Part shown: positions 54,858 through 64,000 of the stretch, in pieces
Position numbering within the stretch: the first letter of the stretch is position 1
Layout of the letters: the number at the start of each line of letters is the position of its first letter
Origin: Pseudanabaena sp. BC1403
GTDB taxonomy: Bacteria; Cyanobacteriota; Cyanobacteriia; Pseudanabaenales; Pseudanabaenaceae
NCBI RefSeq assembly: GCF_002914585.1
Contig: NZ_PDDM01000021.1
Coordinates: forward strand, 1-64,000
Direction of reading: 5' to 3'
Length of the DNA stretch: 64,000 bases
Made by a program: the position numbers and the translations under genes
The notes under the pieces: model-generated
Told to the model about the DNA's origin: nothing
Database searches by the model: none
What the model saw: only the letters and a program-made list of their open reading frames with translations

Positions 54858-57494
54858 TTAAGCTAGCGTATTTCTGAGCTGAGCTTCAGCAGCTTCTAGA
54901 GCTTCGGGCAACTTACTGGCATCTTTCCCACCTGCTTGAGCGAGGTTGGGGCGACCGCCGCCGCCGCCGCCACAGATTTTGGCGATCGCACCAATAAATT
55001 TGCCAGCTTGCAGACCTTTATCAATAACTTCCTTACTGAAGGAAGCAACTAGCGTTACTTTGCCATCATCGCTAAAGGAACCAAGCACAACTGCACTATG
55101 TCCAAGCTTTGCCGAGAGCTTTTCGGCAGCCGCTTTCAATGCTTCGGCTTCGATATCAGGAAGCTGAGCAACCAGAATCTTAAATTCGCCAACAGCTTCC
55201 GCTTCATGGATGAGAGAATCCGCTTTAACTAGGGCTAGTTGCTGTTTGAGATGTTCGACTTCCTTCTGAGCAGTTTTTAGCTCATGCTGCAAGCCTGTAA
55301 TCCGATCGCTAATTTCTTCAGGCTTGATTTTAAAGCGATCGCTTAAATCCTTGGCAATATTGTCGCGCAGGGTGAGATATTCCAACACAGCTTGACCTGC
55401 GATCGCTTCGATTCGACGTACACCAGAAGCAACACCTGCTTCAGAAATGATTTTGAATAGTCCAATTTCGCTTGTGTTTTTTACATGCGTACCGCCGCAA
55501 AGTTCCATTGATACATTAGGAATATCCATAACACGGACTTCTGCGCCATATTTTTCACCGAACATCGCGATCGCACCTTTGGCTTTTGCTTGGGCGATCG
55601 GCAATACTTCGATTACTGATTCATGGGCTTCGGAGATCCAGTTATTGATCTGCAATTCGATTTGCTGAAGCTCTTCAGAAGTGACCGCTCGATTGAGATT
55701 AAAGTCAAAACGCAGGCGATCGCTATCAACTAATGAGCCTGCTTGAGAAACATTAGGATCAACGATTTTCTTCAGGGCTGCTTGTAAGAGGTGCGTGGCG
55801 GTGTGATGTGCCTGAATGCGCCGACGTTCAGATACTGCAACTTGAGCATTGACGTTATCACCAACAGCAATTTCACCACGCTCTACTTGTCCAATGTGAA
55901 TGAATAGATCGGCTTGCTTCTGGACATCATTAACCTTGGCGATCGCTTCACCAATAGCGAGATAACCTGTATCGCCAACCTGTCCACCTGATTCGGCATA
56001 GAAAGGAGTGCGATCTAAAACAATTTGAAATTTGCTACCAGCGATCGCAGTTTTAACCAGTTCGCCATTGACGAGAATTGCTTTCACGGTCGCAGTGCTA
56101 CTAAGTTCCGTATAGCCAAGAAATTCAGTCTTACCAATTTCTTTAGCGATATTCACCCAGCTATCTTTCGCCATGAGATCAATATCTTCGTGGGCGGCTT
56201 GCGATCGCTCCTGTTGCTTCTTCATTTCCGACTCGAAGCCGACCGCATCAACAGTAAAGCCTTCTTCTTCGGCGATCTCTTGGGTTAATTCAAGTGGAAA
56301 TCCGTAAGTATCATAGAGAGTGAAAGCATCTATGCCCGAAATCGTCTTGCCAGATTGCACTTCAGGTTTTGTCAGAATCTCTTCAAGCAGCTTTTCTCCA
56401 CGTTCTAGGGTTTGCAAAAAGCGAACTTCTTCGATTTTGATCTCATCTTTGATTATTTGCTCTCTTTCGCGAGTATTGGGATAAACGGATTCTGAAAGTG
56501 CGATCGCAACTTCAGCTACTTCAGACGCAAATGTGCCTGAGATGCCTATCAACCGTCCATGACGAACTACACGGCGCAAGAGACGACGCATAATGTAACC
56601 GCGTCCTACATTCGACGCATTGATTCCATCGGCAATCATATGGACAACGGAGCGAACATGATCTCCAATCACCTTCAGCGAAGTTTTTACTTTTTCATCG
56701 CTCTGATGATAATCAATTCCTGCAATATCCGCAGCTTTTTTGATAATTGGGAAGATTAAATCTGTCTCGTAGTTATTGGGAACAGCCTGCAAAACCTGCG
56801 CCATGCGCTCTAAGCCCAAGCCTGTATCAATATTTTGCTTCTTTAGTTTTGTAAGATTGCCAGCCGCGTCACGATTTAACTCCATGAAGACCAGATTATA
56901 AATCTCCAAGAATCGTGAATCATCTTCCAAATCAATCGCATCGTCACCCAATTCAGGATGAAAATCATAATAGATTTCTGAACAAGGCCCACAAGGTCCC
57001 GTCGCACCCGAAGCCCAGAAGTTATCATCGCCCATTCGTTGAATTCGATGCGCTGGAATTCCGATCGCATCGCGCCAAATTGCAAAGGCATCTTCATCGG
57101 TATGATAGACGCTGACAACTAGGCGATCGGGCGGTAGTTGAAATACTTTAGTGACTAATTCCCATCCCCAAGCGATCGCTTCTTTTTTGAAATAGTCGCC
57201 AAAACTGAAATTCCCTAACATTTCAAAAAATGTGTGGTGACGCGCTGTTCTACCGACATTCTCGATGTCATTGGTACGAATACATTTTTGAGAGGTAGTA
57301 GCGCGAGGAACCTCAGGCTCCTGCTGCCCCAAAAAAATCGGCTTAAATGGTAGCATTCCCGCGATCGTTAGTAGCACTGTAGGATCAGCAGGTACGAGTG
57401 ATGCGCTAGGCATTACCTTATGACCGCGCTCCTCAAAGAAATTGAGAAACTTCGCGCGGATTTCAGCACCAGTAAGAGAGGGAAGGCTAGCCAT
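54858..57494 (-). CDS. alaS: Alanine-tRNA ligase
   Basis: 878 residues from ATG 57494 (an upstream TTG at 57545 is less likely). The class II aminoacylation domain carries [42 protein letters not shown]. The editing domain carries the zinc site [12 protein letters not shown] and CGGTH. A C-terminal oligomerisation domain with a [15 protein letters not shown] loop closes it. All parts are present. Charges and proof-reads tRNA-Ala. Confidence 0.97.
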   Translation of the reverse strand: MASLPSLTGAEIRAKFLNFFEERGHKVMPSASLVPADPTVLLTIAGMLPFKPIFLGQQEPEVPRATTSQKCIRTNDIENVGRTARHHTFFEMLGNFSFGDYFKKEAIAWGWELVTKVFQLPPDRLVVSVYHTDEDAFAIWRDAIGIPAHRIQRMGDDNFWASGATGPCGPCSEIYYDFHPELGDDAIDLEDDSRFLEIYNLVFMELNRDAAGNLTKLKKQNIDTGLGLERMAQVLQAVPNNYETDLIFPIIKKAADIAGIDYHQSDEKVKTSLKVIGDHVRSVVHMIADGINASNVGRGYIMRRLLRRVVRHGRLIGISGTFASEVAEVAIALSESVYPNTREREQIIKDEIKIEEVRFLQTLERGEKLLEEILTKPEVQSGKTISGIDAFTLYDTYGFPLELTQEIAEEEGFTVDAVGFESEMKKQQERSQAAHEDIDLMAKDSWVNIAKEIGKTEFLGYTELSSTATVKAILVNGELVKTAIAGSKFQIVLDRTPFYAESGGQVGDTGYLAIGEAIAKVNDVQKQADLFIHIGQVERGEIAVGDNVNAQVAVSERRRIQAHHTATHLLQAALKKIVDPNVSQAGSLVDSDRLRFDFNLNRAVTSEELQQIELQINNWISEAHESVIEVLPIAQAKAKGAIAMFGEKYGAEVRVMDIPNVSMELCGGTHVKNTSEIGLFKIISEAGVASGVRRIEAIAGQAVLEYLTLRDNIAKDLSDRFKIKPEEISDRITGLQHELKTAQKEVEHLKQQLALVKADSLIHEAEAVGEFKILVAQLPDIEAEALKAAAEKLSAKLGHSAVVLGSFSDDGKVTLVASFSKEVIDKGLQAGKFIGAIAKICGGGGGGRPNLAQAGGKDASKLPEALEAAEAQLRNTLA

Positions 57495-57704
57495 AAAAGT
57501 TTGAATTAATGCAGACAGTAATATAGATTCAGGAAAACTCAACAAGTTTGCAACATGAAATGAATATGTTGGGCAAACCTAATATAAATTCTTACAAATT
57601 TTAACAATTTTCTACTTGTATTATAGCGATTAGGGCATCCTTGCCCAAAATTTTGGCGATAATACCAATCCTCTAAATAGTGTTGCCAGTTAGTTGAAAT
57701 TAAA

Positions 57705-57786
57705 CGTAGGATGGGTTAGCGATAGCGTAACCCATCATTGCTGACTACTTGATGCGTTACGCTATCGCTAACGCATCCTACATTTA
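57705..57786 (+). repeat. GGATGGGTTAGCGATAGCG repeat, copy 2
   Basis: GTAGGATGGGTTAGCGATAG through TGATGCGTTACGCTATCGC to AACGCATCCTACATTT: internal dyads GATGGGTTA/TAACCCATC and GATGCGTTA/TAACGCATC. Copy 1 at 29431-29509 is on the opposite strand. I recall this sort of repeat in other cyanobacteria; an exact family name is not asserted. Confidence 0.8.
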
Positions 57787-57788
57787 GT

Positions 57789-57893
57789 TATAACAATTCA
57801 CAGAAGTGTGACAACACTTCTGTGAATTGAAAACCAAACCCTGCAAGGGCTTTAAAAGCACAAAATGGCTACGCCATTTTGTGCTTTGATATG
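57789..57893 (+). repeat. ATACCA/TGGTAT palindromic element, copy D
   Basis: ATAACAATTCACAGAAGTGT..., AACCAAACCCTGCAAGGGCT spacer, then GCACAAAATGGC/GCCATTTTGTGC, ending TTTGATATGAT. The terminal ATACCA is diverged to ATAACA here. It abuts the other repeat at 57705-57786. Confidence 0.82.
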
Positions 57894-57921
57894 ATGTCTT
57901 CCTACTGATTATCGTGAAAAG

Positions 57922-58767
57922 CTAGAAATCTCCGTAGTCAACTTGTAGGCAAGTTAAACCCAGATCTCGCCAAACTTTGACAACCTGATCGCGATCGTCT
58001 AATACAAACGCCACATTGTATTTATCAAGAATAAATTCATCATAAATCTCTCTCTTAACAATGCTGTCTTTTCTCATGTCACCAGACTTTCGCATATGCA
58101 GAGCCTCAAAACATATACCATGCTTCTCTAGCCATGCTAATGTCTGAGGCTTGGACTTGTCCTCTCTACCAGACACAAATACGATCGCCTTTCCTGATGT
58201 CTGCAAAATTGATCGCACGGGTTCATTAACCAAATCTTTCTCACAGCTAGCGCCATCATAGGGACTGCGATCGCCAATCAAAGCAAGCGTTCCATCCAAA
58301 TCACAGATAATCGCTTCAGGCAAGTCTGGATTATGAACAGGTTTTGGGTTTCTAGGCGGTGCGATAAATTGGTTGTACATATCGCGAATCACCTTCTCCC
58401 CAACTGAGTTAAATCGCTGTAAATCTCGCTTAATGCAGGTTTCTAAATCTACATGCCGAAAGTCTACGATTTCTAATACTGCCAAGCCCTTGATCAACTC
58501 TCTAATTCTCGCTTCGTGTTTAGGAGCAAGGTGCGTATTATCTACAATTACATGCTTTCCTTCTTCTAAAGCCGCTTTAATAATCTGATCTTGTATATTT
58601 AAAACAAATTTCTCATTACCTTTGGAGAAATAAGAATTATCTAGCATGGCTCGAAGTTCGTCTTTATTAACCCTCTTAATTCCATTGGGTGATTTATCCA
58701 CTTTTGCCTTTGCCCATGTGGATTTGCCAGAAGCGGGCAACCCAATCGTGAAATAAACTGTCAGCAT
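57922..58767 (-). CDS. T4-Pnkp-like polynucleotide kinase/phosphatase
   Basis: 281 residues in two domains with the order of bacteriophage T4 Pnkp. The N-terminal P-loop kinase has GLPASGKST (9-17) and the phospho-acceptor Asp in NKDELR. HVIVDNTHL and ETCIKRDLQRF continue it. The C-terminal HAD phosphatase has CDLDGTLAL with Asp156 and Asp158, SGRED and VLDDRDQVVKVWRDLGLTCLQV. It would phosphorylate 5'-OH ends and remove 3'-phosphates in RNA (or DNA) repair. No RNA ligase is adjacent. The start is immediately after the third Uma2 stop. Confidence 0.88.
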   Translation of the reverse strand: MLTVYFTIGLPASGKSTWAKAKVDKSPNGIKRVNKDELRAMLDNSYFSKGNEKFVLNIQDQIIKAALEEGKHVIVDNTHLAPKHEARIRELIKGLAVLEIVDFRHVDLETCIKRDLQRFNSVGEKVIRDMYNQFIAPPRNPKPVHNPDLPEAIICDLDGTLALIGDRSPYDGASCEKDLVNEPVRSILQTSGKAIVFVSGREDKSKPQTLAWLEKHGICFEALHMRKSGDMRKDSIVKREIYDEFILDKYNVAFVLDDRDQVVKVWRDLGLTCLQVDYGDF

Positions 58768-59343
58768 TTATTCAAAAATCTCGGTGAGCTTACATACGAA
58801 ATCTGGTAATAGAGGCGAAGTTATAGAATCATTCTCAAACAGAGTTGCTACTAAACCTAGAGCAGCATTCTCTCTTCTATATACTTGGATTGACTTCTTT
58901 CTCCAATCCACAATCCAATATTCAAGTACACCTTGAATGGAATACAGCTTTAACTTCAACTCGCGATCGCGTCGCTCTTGTCCTGCCCCTTCTGATAATA
59001 CTTCCACTACTAGATCAGGTGCGGCAGTTAAATGTCCCTGATCATCAAGTATTTCTCTTAAGCGTCCTTGTCTTAACCAAACCAGATCTGGTATGACATT
59101 ATCAGAATCAGTAAAAACTATCCCTGGAGTTGTGGCAATTACGCCTAGTCCAGTTAAGCGATTCCAAGACTTTAAGGCAAAACAAAGATTGTCGATCGCA
59201 GTTTGATGATGCCAATGCGGCGCTCTAGCCACTAATAATTCTCCATCAATGATTTCATAGCGAGTATTATCATCAGGGAAAAGCTCTAAATCAGAAGCTG
59301 TCCAGCGTACTTTGGCGATGTTAGCCTCTGTCGTTATTGCCAT
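58768..59343 (-). CDS. Uma2-family (DUF820) endonuclease-fold protein, copy 3
   Basis: 191 residues from ATG 59343 (MAITTEANIAKVRWTASDLE); an upstream start would overlap minE more. Core: RYEIIDGELLVARAPHWHHQ, NVIPDLVWLRQG (Asp), PDLVVEVLSEGAGQERRDRE (Glu strand) and GVLEYWIVDW. PD-(D/E)XK fold. The gene overlaps the end of minE by 23 bases and is followed at once by the Pnkp-like gene, so it may be cotranscribed with the min operon. Confidence 0.87.
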   Translation of the reverse strand: MAITTEANIAKVRWTASDLELFPDDNTRYEIIDGELLVARAPHWHHQTAIDNLCFALKSWNRLTGLGVIATTPGIVFTDSDNVIPDLVWLRQGRLREILDDQGHLTAAPDLVVEVLSEGAGQERRDRELKLKLYSIQGVLEYWIVDWRKKSIQVYRRENAALGLVATLFENDSITSPLLPDFVCKLTEIFE

Positions 59344-60094
59344 GATTCTCTTCCTCTTGATTATAAAGTTTTGGAGATTCTTCAACTACCACTTCTTGAG
59401 ATTCTAGAGAGTTAGAAAAACCTAAAGACAACTCTAACTGATCGCTTGCTTGCTCATCTAATCCTTCTGATTTTTCATTGATAGAATTTTCTAATGATGC
59501 ATCAGACGAAACTAAATCAGAATTACTGGAAACATCTGTAATTACAGTGGGGGCTGTATCAGTTTCTACTCCGTTGCGATCGTTGATCCCCTCATTTTGA
59601 TTCTTATTAGCAGCTGTTCTTATTTTGCTGGTTACTTCGATAGTCCGCTCCGCAATTACAGCAATACGCTCTGGAGAAATATCTTCAGTTGGAGCTTTGA
59701 TGTTTTCTTTGGATAGGATCGCATCCAGAGCATCTTCTGCCGATTGATCCATTTCTAAGATACTAGAGATATTTGCTGAATCTACTTCTTCAGTGGGCTC
59801 ATCAAAAAGACTTACTAGATCAGGCAACTCTTCTCGCACCATCCGAATTGGCAAGTTGGCAATCAATGCTGTCATTCGCTTGTCAGACTCTAAGCGAATA
59901 TCTAATGAGCCTTCATCAAGTTCTACATACTTAGAGACTACACGCATAATCTCATGGCGCATATTTTCAAATACCTGAGGCTCGATCGCAGCTCGATCAT
60001 GGGCAAGGATAAATTTCAAACGCTGCTTGACTTTTGCCCCACTAGGGACATTACTTCTTTGAAATAGGCGATCGAGCAGTGTTGAAATCATCAC
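59321..60094 (-). CDS. minE: MinE with a long acidic C-terminal extension
   Basis: 257 residues. The first 100 are MinE: the membrane and MinD-binding helix STLLDRLFQRS, then the dimer domain QRLKFILAHDRAAIEP ... MRVVSKYVELDEGSLDIRLES. MinE oscillates with MinD to place the division site. Usual length is about 85-130, so residues 110-257 are extra: an Asp/Glu/Ser-rich, low-complexity tail with no recognisable fold. It is third in minC-minD-minE, six bases after minD. Tail function unknown. Confidence 0.9.
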   Translation of the reverse strand: MMISTLLDRLFQRSNVPSGAKVKQRLKFILAHDRAAIEPQVFENMRHEIMRVVSKYVELDEGSLDIRLESDKRMTALIANLPIRMVREELPDLVSLFDEPTEEVDSANISSILEMDQSAEDALDAILSKENIKAPTEDISPERIAVIAERTIEVTSKIRTAANKNQNEGINDRNGVETDTAPTVITDVSSNSDLVSSDASLENSINEKSEGLDEQASDQLELSLGFSNSLESQEVVVEESPKLYNQEEENHGNNDRG

Positions 60095-60099
60095 AAACC

Positions 60100-60903
60100 T
60101 CAGGAGTTCCCACTAATCCAACTTGACAGACGGGCAAAAAATCCTTTAGGAGGAGCTTCGAGTTTTAAAAACTCAATATTTTTTCCTTCAAGGCGTTTTG
60201 CTACGTTTTCATAGGCAGTGCCTGCCAACGATGGCTTATCTGACAACACCAATGGTTCCCCTTTATTTGTAGAAACGATCACCTGTTCATCATCAGGAAT
60301 TACACCAATCAATTTAACTGACAAAATATCCAGCACATCTTCGACACTCATCATGTCGTTGTTTTGTACCATCGCAGGACGAATACGATTCAGAATTAAT
60401 TTAATATCCGTAATTCGATTGGCTTCGAGTAACCCAACTACGCGATCGGCATCTCGCACAGCCGAAATTTCAGGAGTCGTTACTACGATAGCCTCTTTTG
60501 CCCCAGCGATCGCATTTTGAAATCCTGACTCAATGCCTGCGGGGCAGTCAATCAAAACGTAATCAAAATATCTGCCTAAAACCTCTACTAGAGCCTTCAT
60601 GTGTGCTGCTGTAATAGCCGTTTTGTTTCGCGTTTGTGGAGCTGCCAATAAAGATAAGTTTGGTTGACGCTTATCTTTGACTAGGGCTTGGTCGAGTTTA
60701 CATTCTCGCGCAATAACTTCTAGAGCCGTATATACGATGCGATTTTCTAGTCCCAATAAAAGATCAAGATTGCGTAAGCCAAAGTCAGCATCCACCAAGA
60801 CCACTTTGCGTCCTAGTTTGGCGAGCGCCATGCCGAGATTTGCTGAAGATGTGGTCTTGCCGACACCACCTTTACCAGAGGTAACAACGATAATGCGACT
60901 CAT
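60100..60903 (-). CDS. minD: Septum-site-determining ATPase MinD
   Basis: 267 residues. The deviant Walker A is SGKGGVGKTT (9-18), switch I VLVDADFGLRNLD, Walker B VLIDCPAGIE, and the C-terminal membrane-targeting helix (GFFARLSSWIS). MinD binds MinC at the membrane and recruits it away from mid-cell under MinE control. It starts two bases after the minC stop. Confidence 0.96.
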   Translation of the reverse strand: MSRIIVVTSGKGGVGKTTSSANLGMALAKLGRKVVLVDADFGLRNLDLLLGLENRIVYTALEVIARECKLDQALVKDKRQPNLSLLAAPQTRNKTAITAAHMKALVEVLGRYFDYVLIDCPAGIESGFQNAIAGAKEAIVVTTPEISAVRDADRVVGLLEANRITDIKLILNRIRPAMVQNNDMMSVEDVLDILSVKLIGVIPDDEQVIVSTNKGEPLVLSDKPSLAGTAYENVAKRLEGKNIEFLKLEAPPKGFFARLSSWISGNS

Positions 60904-60905
60904 GT

Positions 60906-61991
60906 TTACGAATTACTGATTAACGAGGGATAGTTGAGCGAATAATGATTAAATGCTGAAAAATCAACAACTTGGACAATTTTAATGGCAGGCGTGCCTT
61001 GCGTACTTACAAATGCGACTTCTGGGCAGAAAGATGTACTCGGACTCTCAACACGGGCAATAAAACTAGCAATCCTAATTTGGGTTGCATCTAGGTGCAA
61101 AGCCATGACTACCGCTTGGGCGTTGCCTTTTACACCTGCATGAGCCATGCCTTTTAGCTTGCCACACACAATAATATCGCCTTCAGAGATAAGCTCTGCA
61201 CCAGCATTAACATCACCGAAGATAATAATACTGCCAGAATGACGAATTTCTGTGCCAGATCTTACCGTCATCTTAATGTATAGAGGATCATCCGTCGGTG
61301 CATTAGGAATTGGATTAAACCCTAACAGCTCGCGAAAGACCGTACCTTGCTCTACACAGAAGCCCATGCTAGCAGCATTAACCGCAGTTTGGCGACGATT
61401 GGTGACAATACAATGTAGCAAAAGCTGATAATTTTGCAGTGACTCGGATAACTCTTGGAGTTGGCGTGTATCCAACAGGCGATCTCCTGCTTGCAAATGC
61501 ACCTGTGTGCGCGGCTTCCAATCATGACCACTCGCTGCCATGCGTTGCTCTAACTGAGAAAGTATTTCTTCCCAGTTTAAAGTTAGAAGCGAAGTCTCAG
61601 AATTATTTGACTGACTACTATCTAAGTCAAATGATCTAAATTCGCCATCATCGTTTGATTTGCTAAATGGCAACTTGACTTTTTTGTCAGTTGGTAAAAG
61701 CAGATTCAGTTTCCCATCAAGCGTTTTAAAACGAACCTGCGAGATCTCTGGATCGGGTTCTGGATCCGGCTGAGATCTCGCAGGTTTGCTGATAGGAATA
61801 GGCTTAAGTTCACCACCTTCGACATCTGCGACAGTTAGAGGTGCAGGCACATTACCGACATACTCTTCATTTTGAGTTACGACAATGACTTCAGGCATCT
61901 CCGCAGATGACAAATCCCCAGCGACCGACTGTAATTTTGTAGGATGCAGAGGATTAGATTTCACGGCAATATTACGCTGGTTGGCATTCAT
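60906..61991 (-). CDS. minC: Septum-site-determining protein MinC
   Basis: About 361 residues from ATG 61991 (MNANQRN); an in-frame ATG at 62036 lies in the terminator palindrome and is less likely. The N-terminal FtsZ-inhibiting region is preceded by an unusual long leader (about 150 residues, charged and low-complexity). The C-terminal beta-helix domain (about 240-361) carries VRSGTEIRHSGSIIIFGDVNAGAELISEGDIIVCGKLKGMAHAG. Inhibits Z-ring formation away from mid-cell. First in min operon. Confidence 0.9.
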   Translation of the reverse strand: MNANQRNIAVKSNPLHPTKLQSVAGDLSSAEMPEVIVVTQNEEYVGNVPAPLTVADVEGGELKPIPISKPARSQPDPEPDPEISQVRFKTLDGKLNLLLPTDKKVKLPFSKSNDDGEFRSFDLDSSQSNNSETSLLTLNWEEILSQLEQRMAASGHDWKPRTQVHLQAGDRLLDTRQLQELSESLQNYQLLLHCIVTNRRQTAVNAASMGFCVEQGTVFRELLGFNPIPNAPTDDPLYIKMTVRSGTEIRHSGSIIIFGDVNAGAELISEGDIIVCGKLKGMAHAGVKGNAQAVVMALHLDATQIRIASFIARVESPSTSFCPEVAFVSTQGTPAIKIVQVVDFSAFNHYSLNYPSLISNS

Positions 61992-62030
61992 GAAGCTTGT
62001 TTTAAATTTAGCGCTATGCAAATTACCTAC

Positions 62031-62083
62031 AGCCATATAAAGGTAGACCCTGCGCTTTGCGTAGGGTCTACCTTTATATGGCT
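62031..62083. terminator. Palindrome between clpC and minC, 25-bp stem
   Basis: Arms 62031-62055 and 62059-62083 around TTT with one wobble pair. It ends on the first base of the clpC stop (62083-62085). The minus-strand order makes it the clpC terminator and leaves little space for a minC promoter. Confidence 0.85.
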
Positions 62084-64000
62084 TAAGCTGATGGCAGCAA
62101 CTGAAGGTTATTTTCAGAGCCGCTTAGAGCTTCTTGTTCGATAACTTTGACCTTGCCATCGTCATCGACATCCACTTGTACAGATGCGCCTTCACGCACT
62201 TTACCTGTCAGGATCTCTTCTGCAAGAGAATCTTCTAGTAAGCGCATAATCGCTCGACGTAATGGACGTGCACCGTAGCTAGGGTTGTAACCTTCTTGGA
62301 CAAGCAGATCTTTAAATCGCTCAGTTACGGTAAGGACTATATCCTTATCGAGCATCCGCTTGAAGAACTCATTGAGCATGAGATCGGCAATCTCTTTGAC
62401 TTCGGGCTTAGTCAACTGACGGAAGACGATGATTTCGTCAAGACGGTTGAGAAACTCTGGGCGGAAGTATTGCTTCAGCTCTTCATTAACTAGCGATCGG
62501 ATGCGGGTATAAAGCGCATCTTCTTGGCTAGCCGCGAAGTCAAAGCCGAGTCCACCACCACCTTTTTCGATTACCTTAGAGCCGACATTGGAGGTCATAA
62601 TCAATAAGGTGTTCTTGAAGTCAACAGTGCGACCCTTAGAGTCAGTCAAGCGACCATCTTCAAGTACTTGTAGGAGTAAATTGAAAACATCGGGGTGAGC
62701 TTTTTCGATTTCGTCGAATAGCACCACGGTGTAAGGACGACGACGCACAGCTTCAGTAAGCTGACCACCTTCGTTATAGCCAACATATCCTGGAGGTGAA
62801 CCGATCAATTTAGATACGGTGTGACGCTCCATATATTCAGACATATCGAGGCGGATCATCGCATCTTCAGATCCGAAGAAGTAAGCGGCGAGAGCCTTAG
62901 TTAGCTCAGTCTTACCAACGCCTGTAGGCCCTGAGAAGATAAAACTAGCGATCGGACGGTTGGGACTCTTAAGTCCAACACGGGCGCGACGGATCGCACG
63001 GGAAATAGCTTTAACCGCTTCATCTTGTCCGATTACGCGGCTATGCAGAGTTTCTTCCATCTGCATGAGCTTGACAGATTCAGATTCAGTGATTTTGAGG
63101 ACAGGTACGCCAGTCCAAGAACTGACGATATAGGCGATGTCTTCTTCGGTTACATGGATCTCAGGTGCATCTTCGGCAGGTGTTTCCGCCTTTTTAGTTT
63201 GGCTGAGGGCACGAATTTGTTGCTTGAGATCAATTTCCTTATCGCGTAATTCGGCGGCTTTATCAAAGTCCTGTTTGCGAACTGCGTCATCCTTATCTTT
63301 GAGAGTTTGACGCAATTCTTTGTCTAGTTCTTTGGCTGCGGGAGGTAACTGTGAGTTGATCAGGCGCACACGAGAACCTGCTTCATCCACTAGATCGATC
63401 GCTTTGTCTGGCAAGAAGCGATCGCTAATGTAGCGATCAGCTAGTTTTGCAGCGGCAACTAATGCTGCATCATCAATCTTGAGTTTGTGATGTTCTTCGT
63501 AGCGCTGACGCAAGCCAATCAAAATTTCGATGGTTTCTTCGACGCTAGGCTCACCAACCATGACAGGTTGGAAGCGACGTTCTAGAGCCGCATCGCGTTC
63601 GATGTGTTTGCGATATTCATCAAGGGTTGTTGCGCCGATGCATTGTAGTTCGCCACGAGCAAGGGCTGGCTTAAGAATGTTAGCGGCATCGATCGCACCT
63701 TCAGCTGCACCAGCACCGATCAAGGTGTGAACTTCATCAATTACCAAGATCACATTGCCAGCAGTGCGAATCTCTTCCATGATCTTTTTGAGGCGTTCCT
63801 CAAATTCACCCCGATACTTTGTACCAGCGACTAGCAAGCCAATATCTAAGGTGACAACGCGCTTTTCTTGAAGGATATCTGGTATGTCACTGTTAGAAAT
63901 ACGTTGTGCTAGACCTTCAGCGATCGCAGTTTTACCAACACCAGGTTCACCGATCAAAACAGGGTTGTTTTTGGTGCGGCGACCGAGGATTTGGATTACT
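62083..64000 (-). CDS. clpC: ATP-dependent Clp protease ATPase subunit ClpC (5' end outside the window)
   Basis: Partial, about 638 C-terminal residues. The first AAA+ domain begins at the right edge with Walker [10 protein letters not shown] and [22 protein letters not shown]-type middle motif [14 protein letters not shown] follows, and then the second AAA+ domain with [12 protein letters not shown] and [15 protein letters not shown]. ClpC unfolds substrates and delivers them to ClpP; in cyanobacteria it is essential. The start codon and N-domain are to the right of the window; the frame is open to base 64000. Confidence 0.95.
   Translation of the reverse strand, partial: VIQILGRRTKNNPVLIGEPGVGKTAIAEGLAQRISNSDIPDILQEKRVVTLDIGLLVAGTKYRGEFEERLKKIMEEIRTAGNVILVIDEVHTLIGAGAAEGAIDAANILKPALARGELQCIGATTLDEYRKHIERDAALERRFQPVMVGEPSVEETIEILIGLRQRYEEHHKLKIDDAALVAAAKLADRYISDRFLPDKAIDLVDEAGSRVRLINSQLPPAAKELDKELRQTLKDKDDAVRKQDFDKAAELRDKEIDLKQQIRALSQTKKAETPAEDAPEIHVTEEDIAYIVSSWTGVPVLKITESESVKLMQMEETLHSRVIGQDEAVKAISRAIRRARVGLKSPNRPIASFIFSGPTGVGKTELTKALAAYFFGSEDAMIRLDMSEYMERHTVSKLIGSPPGYVGYNEGGQLTEAVRRRPYTVVLFDEIEKAHPDVFNLLLQVLEDGRLTDSKGRTVDFKNTLLIMTSNVGSKVIEKGGGGLGFDFAASQEDALYTRIRSLVNEELKQYFRPEFLNRLDEIIVFRQLTKPEVKEIADLMLNEFFKRMLDKDIVLTVTERFKDLLVQEGYNPSYGARPLRRAIMRLLEDSLAEEILTGKVREGASVQVDVDDDGKVKVIEQEALSGSENNLQLLPSA

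Larger units (their letters stand above)
57495..57921. other. 427-bp gene-free stretch filled by two repeats
   Basis: Between divergent... more exactly between two minus-strand genes (alaS start and Pnkp-like gene end). The region holds the GGATGGGTTAGCG repeat copy 2 (57705-57786) followed after two bases by ATACCA element copy D (57789-57893). The rest is A/T-rich leader of alaS. Confidence 0.75.

Noticed and set aside
54946-55167. Run of GCC/CCG triplets resembling an expansion
   Set aside because: It encodes the conserved glycine loop of AlaS and is normal for the family.

Overview
The window looks like the chromosome of a phycoerythrin-containing filamentous cyanobacterium, most probably of the Pseudanabaena type. 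The evidence is the very frequent HIP1 octamer GCGATCGC, photosystem I subunit PsaD, a Hli protein, the core-membrane linker ApcE with three linker repeats, the phycoerythrin genes cpeB and cpeA with their lyase genes cpeY and cpeZ, photosynthetic GAPDH, and a pilus-taxis protein HmpF. The genus is an inference; no rRNA is present to fix it.

Layout. 1-85 is the 3' end (domains V and VI) of a group II intron that splits an ATPase gene (86-806). 0.9-5.9 kb: ABC1/UbiB kinase, RluD-type pseudouridine synthase, RsmI, a phasin-like protein and a cyclophilin. 5.9-10.5 kb: HmpF, a peptide-type ABC permease with a small membrane protein, a possible ADP-ribosylglycohydrolase relative, a GIY-YIG protein and a 44-residue membrane protein. 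10.5-19.4 kb: flavin reductase, tRNA-Gly(GCC), TldD, a 51-residue protein, GH57 glucanotransferase, a LysM/M23 envelope protein and PheS. 19.6-24.7 kb: an ABC exporter, an orphan ABC-2 export permease, a TIGR03943 protein and a methyltransferase. 24.7-28.0 kb: cpeZ, cpeY, cpeA, cpeB on the minus strand. 28.3-36.5 kb: sugar ABC ATPase, Uma2 nuclease, zinc-ribbon protein, hybrid kinase plus diguanylate cyclase, DUF2839-ispD, and an SH3 gene broken by one stop codon. 37.0-41.2 kb is the accessory region: an AAA ATPase/TOPRIM-like pair, a PIN protein with an antitoxin-like partner, an internally deleted Phd/YefM antitoxin and a second Uma2. 41.5-47.6 kb: apcE, gap2 and a CHASE2 cyclase. 47.6-54.8 kb: lipoprotein, trpC, a PD-(D/E)XK protein, alpha/beta hydrolase, RNase H-fold (YqgF-like) protein, psaD, hli and an ATP-grasp protein. 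54.9-64.0 kb, all minus: alaS, a T4-Pnkp-like kinase/phosphatase, a third Uma2, minE-minD-minC and clpC, which runs off the right edge.

The most unusual property is not a gene. Almost every gene end carries a long, nearly perfect palindrome (stems of about 16-30 bp, loops of 0-4 nt). Many share the core GGCGC-AAA/TTC-GCGCC, but each has its own outer arm. Several arms include the last codons or stop codon of a gene, and at three convergent gene pairs the stop codon of one gene is the mirror image of a stop triplet in the other arm. Besides these there are four copies of a compound palindromic element of about 100 bp ending in ATACCA/TGGTAT, and two copies of a GGATGGGTTAGCGATAGCG repeat.

No CRISPR array, transposase gene or prophage was recognised. 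Candidates for new biology are the ATPase/TOPRIM pair, the long acidic tail on MinE, the Pnkp-like enzyme next to the min genes, and the origin of the mirrored gene ends.
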